From RUG11867 sp964472425 (GTDB lineage: Bacteria; Bacillota_I; Bacilli_A; RF39; UBA660): a DNA stretch of 19,394 bases. Under the pieces are notes generated by a model, which saw only the letters and a program-made list of their open reading frames with translations, did not search any database and was not told the DNA's origin. Shown here piece by piece: positions 1 to 6,101 of the stretch. A program made the position numbers and the translations under genes. The stretch is from NCBI GenBank assembly GCA_964472425.1, contig CAYYLF010000024.1, positions 1-19,394 of the forward strand, given 5' to 3'. Position 1 is the stretch's first letter; each line of letters opens with the position of its first letter.

Positions 1-124
1 AAATTGCCAAAAAAATTTTTCCACCAAAAAATCGCCACTTTATTTTGTCGACTTTTAGTGCTAAATTTCTTTATCTATCTAGATAAAGTTTCCCTTATCA
101 TGGCAGATTAATTCGATGAGTCAT
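1..124. other. AT-rich left edge without a recognised gene
   Basis: No coding region was recognised here. A 7-bp inverted repeat (CTTTATC at 69-75, GATAAAG at 82-88) lies downstream of the minus-strand genes that end at 202 and 125. It is not followed by a clear T-run on the minus strand, so it is only a weak terminator candidate. Confidence 0.4.
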
Positions 125-205
125 TTATCCCTTAGGCTCATCGTCATCCTTACATATGTACCAAATGACGAGTGCGACGAATATCACTATGATTACGTTT
201 CTCAT
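125..205 (-). CDS. 26-residue single-pass membrane peptide overlapping the PemK-like gene
   Basis: This small reading frame starts with ATG at 205-203, which overlaps the TGA stop of the upstream gene (ATGA arrangement), and ends in TAA at 125-127. A possible Shine-Dalgarno sequence, AGGAAAG, lies just upstream inside the end of that gene. The peptide begins MRNVIIVIFVALVIWY, so about 15 residues form one membrane helix. The tail is short and charged (CKDDDEPKG). The overlap suggests translational coupling to the PemK/MazF-like protein. Short hydrophobic peptides with charged tails occur as type I toxins and as small membrane regulators; the sequence does not decide between these. No homologue is recognised. 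Confidence 0.45.
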   Translation of the reverse strand: MRNVIIVIFVALVIWYICKDDDEPKG

Positions 206-1305
206 ACAACTTTCCTAACCTTTCGTATTATGTGCCACTTTAAAGGGTCACATCCCGCCACGCGATACTCCTCACCTAAGCTTTGTAGATTGACTTCCAA
301 AGATAAAGCGTAATCTGGCCTAGGAATGAGTATGTATTTTTTCTTTTTCTTCTTGACGTAAACTCTCGCCTTCGACTTCTTTTTAGTATGATTCTTTATC
401 TGAGATTTTATCTCTATTTGTTCTTTCAAAGAAGCACACCCGACGACTTGGACATCTTCACTTCTCAAAACGACCACCTTATCAAAATTTGTCCGATAAC
501 TCTTACCACTTATCCCGATTTTTGCCGATTTAGAGGTCTTTTTTTTGAGCACTTTGTACATGTAAAAGTATTTCTCATCCATCGCATAAACGTATCCATA
601 TCCGTTATCCCATTTGACTATCTTACCTTCTCTCACCACACACCTCGTCTTCTCCTTTCTTGCAAATATTTCCTCCCGTTCTCTCACGTTCTCGATTACC
701 CTTTCTGGAGCCACATTTACTAGCCGCAGAGCCTCAGAATTCGAGAATTTACAAAATCCACTCAAATTGAAAGAATACTTGCTCGAATTTATCGCGATAG
801 CTTTCGGAGATTTATCGGTCTTGTATATTTCGTGACACCACAACAGCTCATCTTCCACCCGACTGACGTAAAAGTATCTGCTACCCTTTTTCAAAATGTC
901 ACCCTCCATCTTATGAGAATTTTTAGGGACGCGGCAATGTAACAACTTGATTTCCGGGTGTTTTTTGCTATAAAGATACAAAAATCTTTCGATTCTCTTC
1001 ATACCTTCACAACTCATCTCGCCAATTTTCTTCACGAAGTTCCTCCTACCTATCGACCACACACCAGGCAAGACTACGTATGACTCCTTAGTAAAAGACT
1101 CATTCGACACGTGAAATTTCATACTCTCGCTCCGAGCCACATGGCTACCCGTCACCATGATGGCAAATACGCGCTTGGGCGTCCTCCTCATCACGATAAA
1201 AGGGCCGTCTCTATGACCTTCTGGAATTCTTTTTTTCTCTCGTTCGGTCTTATAACGATTCGCCCAAACGATATCTCCTTCTTTCAATGACTCGTAGTTG
1301 TTCAT
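202..1305 (-). CDS. PemK/MazF-like protein with repeated small barrel segments
   Basis: The 367-residue protein starts with ATG at 1305 behind a GAGGTGAGG ribosome-binding site. Its N-terminus has the look of the PemK/MazF fold: GDIVWANRY near residues 11-19 and GPFIVM near 34-39, then a LPGVWSIGRRNFVKKIGEMS-type segment resembling the end of MazF toxins. Members of that family are ribosome-dependent or free mRNA endonucleases of about 110 residues. This protein is three times longer and appears to repeat the barrel, with EGDILKKGSRYFYV near residue 134 and EGKIVKWDNGYGYVY near residue 226, each followed by an aromatic-rich strand pattern. A very basic stretch (KKKKKK) follows near residue 320. 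No MazE-like antitoxin gene is adjacent. It could be a decayed toxin or an RNA-binding protein built from the same fold. The PemK link is inference from motifs. Confidence 0.55.
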   Translation of the reverse strand: MNNYESLKEGDIVWANRYKTEREKKRIPEGHRDGPFIVMRRTPKRVFAIMVTGSHVARSESMKFHVSNESFTKESYVVLPGVWSIGRRNFVKKIGEMSCEGMKRIERFLYLYSKKHPEIKLLHCRVPKNSHKMEGDILKKGSRYFYVSRVEDELLWCHEIYKTDKSPKAIAINSSKYSFNLSGFCKFSNSEALRLVNVAPERVIENVREREEIFARKEKTRCVVREGKIVKWDNGYGYVYAMDEKYFYMYKVLKKKTSKSAKIGISGKSYRTNFDKVVVLRSEDVQVVGCASLKEQIEIKSQIKNHTKKKSKARVYVKKKKKKYILIPRPDYALSLEVNLQSLGEEYRVAGCDPLKWHIIRKVRKVV

Positions 1306-1344
1306 GACTGCCTCACCTCGTATGACTAGTTTCCTTAATTTAAT

Positions 1345-1367
1345 TTTATAATCATTCCGAAGTTCGG
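1345..1367 (-). promoter_or_regulatory. Possible promoter and palindrome upstream of the PemK-like gene
   Basis: On the minus strand a TATAAA hexamer (1350-1345) is preceded by a perfect 5-1-5 palindrome, CCGAActTCGG type (1357-1367). It sits about 40 bases before the start codon, where an operator for autoregulation could be. The -35 element is not clear. Confidence 0.3.
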
Positions 1368-1410
1368 TAAATCTTTTCTTGCACGAAAATTATACAAAAG
1401 ATTGTAAATA

Positions 1411-1429
1411 AAAAGACCCACGAAAGGTC
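1411..1429 (-). terminator. Weak rho-independent terminator after the DUF4143-type ATPase gene
   Basis: On the minus strand GACC and GGTC (1429-1426 and 1418-1415) form a short stem directly at the stop codon of the ATPase gene. A run of T residues follows (1414-1411, continuing beyond one A). The stem is only four pairs. Confidence 0.4.
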
Positions 1430-2735
1430 ATAAGAACATTGCCATATAAAGTGGAATGTATAGTATATCTTTGTTGTTAACTTTTTCACCTATATTCTTA
1501 GAAGATAATCTGATACCTTGAAGTACGCCCCAATTAGCCATAACGGAATTCAAAGATTTCGACTTCGTGTTATCGGCTGACTTCACTTCCACGGCCGTCG
1601 CCTTCTTGTCGTAACGAATGAAAAAATCTATTTCCAAAGTTGAATTGTGCTCGAAGTAGTATAATTTTTTATGAGACTTAGCAAACATATCCGCGACTAT
1701 ATTTTCGTAAATTGCACCTTTATATATGCCCAAGTTGCCTTCCATTATTTCGAGAGCCATGCCATCCTCTAACATGGCCACGAGCAATCCTGTATCTTTC
1801 ATGTATACTTTGAATATGTTTGCTTTAACATTACTCTCCAAAGGAAGTTCGGGAATACTTAAATTGTGACAGAAATTGATTATTCCCGCGTCGTAAAGCC
1901 ACTCTAAAGAACTATAATATTTTTTGGCCGAGCCATTTTTATCGACTAAACTATATCGAAACTTCTTGTAATCCTTAGAAAGATGTTTCGGAATAGAATC
2001 GAAACAACTTCTGATTTTCGCTTTATCTTCGGCATCCGCATACTTCACGATGTCCTCACGATAACCGTCGATTATGTCGCGCTGTATTCTCAATACGGAA
2101 GCAAAATTGTGAGTAGTCACAAATTCGTCGACGGCACGTGGCATTCCACCGACGACTATGTACTCTTTAAATAATTCCATCATCCTCGAATGAATTCCAT
2201 CGGGAACAGTCTTGCGGTCATCAAAGTATTCTTTCAAATACCCGATTGCCTCCACGTTCATACCACTTGCCCAACAAAACTCCTCAAAATCTAGAGAATT
2301 CATCTCCAATCTCTCGACATATCCGACCGGAAAAGAAGTCGTTCGCTTATATGCAATTCCGAGCATAGACCCAGACGCAATACAGTCGAATCTCTCGTCC
2401 ATTGCCAAAAACTTTAAGGCCGTAATCGCATTTTCACACGCTTGTATCTCGTCTAAGAAAATGAGTGTTTTCCCCTCTACTATATTTTCTAAATTTGAAA
2501 TTCGCAAATAGATTTGCTTTAAAATAGTATCTGGGTCTAAATCTCCATCGAATATATTTTTATAATTCGGATGCTCTATAAAATTTATATATATTTCATT
2601 CTCGTAATTTTCCTTTGCAAATTCCCTTATGATATACGTCTTTCCGACTTGTCTTGCCCCGACTACCAAAAGACAATTGTTCTTGTGCTCATCTTTCCAT
2701 CTCTTTAAATCTCCTAAAATCTTCCTTTTAAGCAT
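1428..2735 (-). CDS. AAA ATPase with DUF4143-type C-terminal domain
   Basis: The 435-residue protein starts at ATG 2735 behind a strong GGAGG site. The N-terminal P-loop domain (about residues 1-210) has Walker A GARQVGKT at 26-33 and Walker B LIFLDEIQ at 91-98. It continues with the GSMLGIAYKRTTSFPVGYVERL and LDFEEF segments usual for the AAA_14 family. The C-terminal half (about 225-400) matches the DUF4143 pattern, with YENIVADMF and a nuclease-like LEIDFFIRYD...AVEVKSAD stretch. Such ATPases are very common in bacteria and archaea, usually as lone mobile genes, and their role is not established. The upstream region carries three regularly spaced repeats and a promoter. The Fic gene further upstream ends in its own terminator, so this gene is probably its own transcription unit. 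Confidence 0.9.
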   Translation of the reverse strand: MLKRKILGDLKRWKDEHKNNCLLVVGARQVGKTYIIREFAKENYENEIYINFIEHPNYKNIFDGDLDPDTILKQIYLRISNLENIVEGKTLIFLDEIQACENAITALKFLAMDERFDCIASGSMLGIAYKRTTSFPVGYVERLEMNSLDFEEFCWASGMNVEAIGYLKEYFDDRKTVPDGIHSRMMELFKEYIVVGGMPRAVDEFVTTHNFASVLRIQRDIIDGYREDIVKYADAEDKAKIRSCFDSIPKHLSKDYKKFRYSLVDKNGSAKKYYSSLEWLYDAGIINFCHNLSIPELPLESNVKANIFKVYMKDTGLLVAMLEDGMALEIMEGNLGIYKGAIYENIVADMFAKSHKKLYYFEHNSTLEIDFFIRYDKKATAVEVKSADNTKSKSLNSVMANWGVLQGIRLSSKNIGEKVNNKDILYIPLYMAMFL

Positions 2736-2758
2736 AAAATAGACCTCCTACAGTTTCA

Positions 2759-2786
2759 ATTATAGCACTACTCGCCACTTTTCCAA
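2759..2786 (-). promoter_or_regulatory. Sigma-A type promoter of the ATPase gene
   Basis: On the minus strand TTGGAA (2786-2781) and TATAAT (2764-2759) are separated by 16 bases, about 25 bases before the start codon. The -35 hexamer lies inside the first of the three direct repeats, so anything bound there could control the promoter. Confidence 0.6.
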
Positions 2787-2859
2787 AGGAATATCGCACT
2801 CTACTTGCCACTTTTTCAAAGGAATAATTGTCATAACGTGCGACTTTTTCAGAGGAAAG
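2774..2859. repeat. Three 20-bp direct repeats at an exact 33-bp period
   Basis: Units at 2774-2793, 2807-2826 and 2840-2859 follow the pattern GCCACTTTTTCAAAGGAATA, with the third more diverged (GCGACTTTTTCAGAGGAAAG). The 13-bp spacers are unrelated to each other. The 33-bp period is about three helical turns and would place the repeats on the same face of the DNA. The first unit overlaps the ATPase promoter. Confidence 0.8.
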
Positions 2860-2863
2860 TCTC

Positions 2864-2885
2864 AAAAAGAGACCCATAAGGTCCC
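2864..2885 (-). terminator. Rho-independent terminator after the Fic gene
   Basis: On the minus strand GGGACC (2885-2880) pairs with GGTCTC (2874-2869) through six pairs including one G-U. The loop is five bases, and five T residues follow (2868-2864). It lies immediately downstream of the Fic stop codon. Confidence 0.65.
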
Positions 2886-2887
2886 AT

Positions 2888-3556
2888 CTACTCTAAAATC
2901 ATCCCGTCTATACACGTATCGTACAACCATCGTTTCAAATCGTCCCATTCTCCACTTTCGTAATATTTAATCAATTTCTCATAGAAGAGAGGTTGGTCAT
3001 CCTGGGCTATCGAAATAATGCCACAACCATTTTCTATCATCATTTTATTCGCAAATAACATGGCGACTCGTTTATTCCCATCTATGAACATCTGCCTTCT
3101 CATCACCCACAACATCACCTCTAAAGAAATCTCCGTCTTACTTTTCCCTTCTTGAGCTAGCAATCTTTCCAACTCTTCTTTAATTTGACTCTCTATCGGA
3201 AACTGTGGTTGCCAAGAAGTTCCACCTATATGTACGGGCGTCGTCCGAATTATCCCTAAATTGTTCTTCGGCACCAATTTATCTGCAACTAGACGATGTA
3301 TTTCACACAAGGATTTGTAATCACTTTCGATTCCCTCCATCTCTAAAATGAACTCCCAAGCATATTTCAAATTGTTGATAGCAATCACATCGTTCACCGA
3401 AAGACCATTGACGATTCCACCATCGTATATCGCTTGCGTTTCTGGATAAGTAATTCCTATACCCTCCAAATTGGCACTTTTCCAAATATAATCTACTATA
3501 TTTCTCTTAGCGACAAATACATTCTGTTCTCTCGTCAAATTATACTTATTATCCAT
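2888..3556 (-). CDS. Fic/Doc family protein, class II inhibition motif, His-to-Gln in the Fic motif
   Basis: Fic proteins transfer AMP or related groups to target proteins. The best start is ATG 3556 (222 residues), with GAGGTG six bases upstream; a GTG at 3565 is also in frame. The Fic core motif, normally HPFxxGNGR, reads QMFIDGNKR at residues 155-163: the phosphate-binding part is intact but the catalytic His is Gln. An N-terminal SANLEG at 27-32 matches the inhibitory [S/T]xxxE[G/N] helix of class II Fic proteins. A group of Fic proteins with this QMFIDGNKR form is known to me from Firmicutes, so this is probably a subfamily trait and not a recent mutation. Whether it still AMPylates is open. 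The gene stands alone with its own promoter and terminator. Confidence 0.9.
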   Translation of the reverse strand: MDNKYNLTREQNVFVAKRNIVDYIWKSANLEGIGITYPETQAIYDGGIVNGLSVNDVIAINNLKYAWEFILEMEGIESDYKSLCEIHRLVADKLVPKNNLGIIRTTPVHIGGTSWQPQFPIESQIKEELERLLAQEGKSKTEISLEVMLWVMRRQMFIDGNKRVAMLFANKMMIENGCGIISIAQDDQPLFYEKLIKYYESGEWDDLKRWLYDTCIDGMILE

Positions 3557-3584
3557 TCTAGTCACCTCTAGTAATCATAAATAT

Positions 3585-3613
3585 ATTCTACCAAACGTAG
3601 TATAAAACTTCAA
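3585..3613 (-). promoter_or_regulatory. Promoter of the Fic gene
   Basis: On the minus strand TTGAAG (3613-3608) and TAGAAT (3590-3585) are separated by 17 bases. They lie about 30 bases upstream of the ATG at 3556. Confidence 0.55.
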
Positions 3614-3644
3614 TAAAAAGCGCCGTTTCAAAATGCACAATTAT

Positions 3645-4532
3645 TCATTCCAAACCGTCTATGTACTCCTGAAACTCCTTGGGCAAAGGACTTTCAAAAT
3701 ACATCCTCTCTCCCGTCACGGGATGATTAAACTCTAGACTTTTCGCATGCAAAAACTGTCCGAACTCACTCGCCTTGTCGGTCGTATACACGGGGTCGTT
3801 GTGTACGGGATAACCGATGTACTTCATGTGAACCCTTATCTGATGAGTTCGTCCCGTCTCGAGTCTCAGTTCGACCAAAGTATGGTGCTTGTACCGCTTC
3901 AGTACCTTCAAATGGGTCACGGCCTCCTTCGCATTCGCACTCGTGACCGTATACCGAAGTCTATTCTTCGCATCCCTACCGATGGGCGCGTCGACCGTCG
4001 CCCTAGCATTCGGAAATACGCCATCCAACAAAGCCACGTACACCCGCTCGATGGTCTTGTTCTTGAACCCTTCGGCCAACACGTTGTGAACTTCGTCCGT
4101 TTTGGCGACGAGCAACACTCCACTCGTATCTTTGTCTATGCGATGGACGATTCCGGGTCGAATCTCCCCGTTCTCGTGCGATAATCTATTCGTATGCCCG
4201 ACGAGAGCATTCACCAAAGTATGCTCTTCGTTTCCATTGCCCGGATGGACGACCATCCCGGAAGGCTTGTCGACCACGATTATGTAGTCGTCCTCGTACA
4301 AAATGGAAAGAGGAATATCCTCTGGAGTAACATCTATAGGCTTCACATAATCGTCTGGCAAAACGATACGCATCCCGTCCCCGACTTTAAAACTCGGGGC
4401 TTCGCACACCCCGTCGACCGTCACCTTTCCAACCTTAATCATCTCGATAATCTTGCTTCGAGAATAACTAGTATTCTCACTCAGATACTTGTCTAGTCTT
4501 ACCTTTTCCTCTGTCTTTACTACTACTTCCAC
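3645..4532 (-). CDS. rluD: RluD-family 23S rRNA pseudouridine synthase
   Basis: The 295-residue protein converts uridines to pseudouridine, by family in helix 69 of 23S rRNA, although RluC and RluD types cannot be separated with certainty here. An N-terminal S4 RNA-binding domain covers about residues 10-60 (LDKYLSENTSYSRSKI). The catalytic signature HRIDKDTSG is at 130-138 with Asp133 as the nucleophile, followed by GRTHQIRVHM near the C-terminal third. The start is GTG 4532 with AAAGGAGAAG nine bases upstream. It overlaps the end of lspA by 56 bases, so the two are co-expressed. Bacillus has the same lspA-rluD (ylyB) order. Its length is typical. Confidence 0.95.
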   Translation of the reverse strand: MEVVVKTEEKVRLDKYLSENTSYSRSKIIEMIKVGKVTVDGVCEAPSFKVGDGMRIVLPDDYVKPIDVTPEDIPLSILYEDDYIIVVDKPSGMVVHPGNGNEEHTLVNALVGHTNRLSHENGEIRPGIVHRIDKDTSGVLLVAKTDEVHNVLAEGFKNKTIERVYVALLDGVFPNARATVDAPIGRDAKNRLRYTVTSANAKEAVTHLKVLKRYKHHTLVELRLETGRTHQIRVHMKYIGYPVHNDPVYTTDKASEFGQFLHAKSLEFNHPVTGERMYFESPLPKEFQEYIDGLE

Positions 4533-4983
4533 TTCTATCTTCTCCTTTGCACATACTTATCATGAGTAACCCGATTCCGACGACTATGCACACATCCGCG
4601 ACATTGAAGACGGGAAAATTGTAACCGAAAATGCGAAACTTCAAGAAATCTCTGACCATTCCCAAAAACAGTCTGTCAGATAGATTTCCGAATATTCCTC
4701 CGAGCAACAATCCGAATGCCACTTCGTTGCGGACGTTTTGGATAAAATCTTTACTCATTCTGATGAGCATAATCGATACGACGAGACTCAACGCGACCAA
4801 AAAAATCGTTCGACCTTCCAAAATGCTGAAAGCCGCGCCCGTATTGTAGACGCACGTCACTGAAAAAAAATTCGCGATGACATTCACGGTTCCATTTGGC
4901 GCGAGCCACGTCTCGACGAGTATCTTCGTAATTTGGTCCAAAGCTAGAAAAATCGCTCCCAAGGCAAAAACTTTTTTGTTCAT
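4477..4983 (-). CDS. lspA: Lipoprotein signal peptidase II
   Basis: LspA cuts the signal peptide from diacylglyceryl-modified prolipoproteins in the membrane. The start chosen is ATG 4983 (168 residues) because AGGAG lies five bases upstream; an upstream in-frame start at 4998 lacks one. Family motifs in order are LDQITK (15-20), VYNTGAAFS (45-53), GGIFGNLSDR (95-104), the catalytic Asp112 in VRDF and Asp130 in NVAD. Four hydrophobic segments are visible. The C-terminal tail after residue 147 is hydrophilic and overlaps the rluD start. A substrate candidate in this window is the lipoprotein at 17258. Confidence 0.95.
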   Translation of the reverse strand: MNKKVFALGAIFLALDQITKILVETWLAPNGTVNVIANFFSVTCVYNTGAAFSILEGRTIFLVALSLVVSIMLIRMSKDFIQNVRNEVAFGLLLGGIFGNLSDRLFLGMVRDFLKFRIFGYNFPVFNVADVCIVVGIGLLMISMCKGEDRSGSSSKDRGKGKTRQVSE

Positions 4984-5000
4984 AAAATCTCCTACCAACC

Positions 5001-5029
5001 ATTATACTACTAGGCCGACAAATCTACAA
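5001..5029 (-). promoter_or_regulatory. Sigma-A type promoter of lspA-rluD
   Basis: On the minus strand TTGTAG (5029-5024) and TATAAT (5006-5001) are separated by 17 bases. The promoter overlaps the 3' end of ylmC. It would give a leader of only about ten bases before the lspA start, just enough for its Shine-Dalgarno sequence. Confidence 0.55.
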
Positions 5030-5240
5030 GTATCACGTCTGCCCCGAACTTGACGATTTGGCTGAACTTGATGTTCGTCTCGACTCCGAAGGAAGTGTAC
5101 CTCTTCAAAAATTTGGCCGGCTCGACCACCAAATACAAGATTTCTCCCGTCTCGTTCACGACTATGTCGCATATCTTGCCTATTTTGGCCCCGTTTTTCG
5201 TATTGACGATATCCTTAGATTGTAAATCGCTCATTCGCAT
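5010..5240 (-). CDS. ylmC: YlmC/YmxH-type PRC-barrel protein
   Basis: This 76-residue protein is a single PRC-barrel: MSDLQSKDIVNTKNGAKIG, then a second strand pair CDIVVNETGEILYLVVEP, and a C-terminal VDLSA end. It matches the YlmC/YmxH family found next to sigG in spore formers. Its biochemical role is not known; PRC-barrels usually bind proteins or RNA. The ATG at 5240 was chosen because AGGTGG lies five bases upstream; the frame could also open at GTG 5249. It follows sigG after 38 bases, as in Bacillus. Confidence 0.85.
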   Translation of the reverse strand: MRMSDLQSKDIVNTKNGAKIGKICDIVVNETGEILYLVVEPAKFLKRYTSFGVETNIKFSQIVKFGADVILVDLSA

Positions 5241-5278
5241 AAATACCACCTAATTAATTATATGAAAACTCCTCTTCT

Positions 5279-6055
5279 CTACTCCAAAAGTTTTTTGATG
5301 TTTCGCATGGCATTCGATTCGATACGCGAAATCTGGGCCTGACTGACCCCGAAATCCTCGGCGATTTCGCTCTGGGTTTTTCCTATTATATAGCGGCCTA
5401 CGAGCACTTCTCGTTCGCGACTTTTTATTTTCATGAGGGCTTCTCGCATGGCAATCAACATGTCCTTATCTCGATTCACGGCCTTCATGTCGGCCACCTG
5501 GTCCAAAAGGAAAATCGTGTCGCCCCCGTCGTTGTAAATCGGTTCGAAAATCGAAATTGGGTCTTGCAAAGCCTCCAAGGCTTCCCTTATCTCGAACTCC
5601 TTTAACCCCAGTTCGCGAGCGATTACGGCATTCCGAGGTTCCACTCCGTACACGTTCGCATACTCTTCCTTGAACTTCAATATGCGATAAGCCGTATCCC
5701 TGATACTTCTCGCCACGCGGACGCTCGAATTCGTCCTGATGAGTCTCTTCACTTCGCCCAAAATGAGAGGCACGGCATACGTCGAAAACATCACTCCGTA
5801 CTCCATATCGAAATTGTCGACCGCCTTTATGAGGCCTATACATCCGACCTGAAACAAATCGTTCATGTCGATTTCCTTATTTCGAAACTTCGAAATGATG
5901 GAAAGAACCAACTTCAAATTCCCGTTCACCAACTTTTCCTTGGCCGATTCGTCCCCGGCCTTGTACTGAGCGAACAACTCTTCCATTTCCTTGTTCGACA
6001 ACACCTTCAACTTGTTCGTATCGATTCCTACTATATCTACTTTGTATTTACTCAA
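5279..6055 (-). CDS. sigG: Forespore sporulation sigma factor SigG
   Basis: SigG directs late gene expression in the engulfed forespore. The 258-residue protein aligns with Bacillus SigG from its first residues (MSKYKVDIVGIDTNKL) and contains region 2 (DLFQVGCIGLIKAVDNFD, FSTYAVP), the family-typical QDPISIFEPIYNDGGD stretch, and region 4 with SQAQISRIE. Asn44 in KLVNGNL corresponds to the Asn45 of Bacillus SigG that distinguishes it from SigF and makes it sensitive to the anti-sigma factor Gin/CsfB. The start codon is TTG 6055, fixed by the match to SigG N-termini. Its Shine-Dalgarno sequence is buried in a strong stem. The gene is separated from sigE by an unrelated 1.4-kb gene, unlike Bacillus. 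Confidence 0.97.
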   Translation of the reverse strand: MSKYKVDIVGIDTNKLKVLSNKEMEELFAQYKAGDESAKEKLVNGNLKLVLSIISKFRNKEIDMNDLFQVGCIGLIKAVDNFDMEYGVMFSTYAVPLILGEVKRLIRTNSSVRVARSIRDTAYRILKFKEEYANVYGVEPRNAVIARELGLKEFEIREALEALQDPISIFEPIYNDGGDTIFLLDQVADMKAVNRDKDMLIAMREALMKIKSREREVLVGRYIIGKTQSEIAEDFGVSQAQISRIESNAMRNIKKLLE

Positions 6056-6058
6056 AAT

Positions 6059-6093
6059 ATAATCCCCCTGACAAGTTGATTATGGGGGATTAT
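6059..6093 (-). promoter_or_regulatory. Stem-loop sequestering the sigG ribosome-binding site
   Basis: A perfect 10-bp inverted repeat (ATAATCCCCC at 6059-6068, GGGGGATTAT at 6084-6093) with a 15-base loop lies just upstream of sigG. Read on the minus strand, the second arm GGGGGATTAT contains the only purine-rich ribosome-binding site, eight bases before the TTG start. A transcript running in from upstream would therefore fold with the site closed. The stem could also cause partial termination, but the sequence after it (ATTTTG) is a poor T-run. Confidence 0.75.
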
Positions 6094-6101
6094 GCCAAAA
6101 C

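Noticed and set aside
21..34. Exact 14-base match (CCACCAAAAAATCG) to the minus strand at 14238-14251
   Set aside because: In 19 kb of AT-rich sequence one such match is expected by chance, and the flanks do not align.
2774..2859. CRISPR array
   Set aside because: Only three 20-bp units with 13-bp spacers, the third diverged, placed exactly at a promoter; no cas genes. It fits an operator-type array better.
5466..5843. Long open frames antisense to or overlapping sigG, rluD and the 477-residue gene
   Set aside because: They are shadows of clearly identified genes, with biased, low-complexity translations and no start signals.
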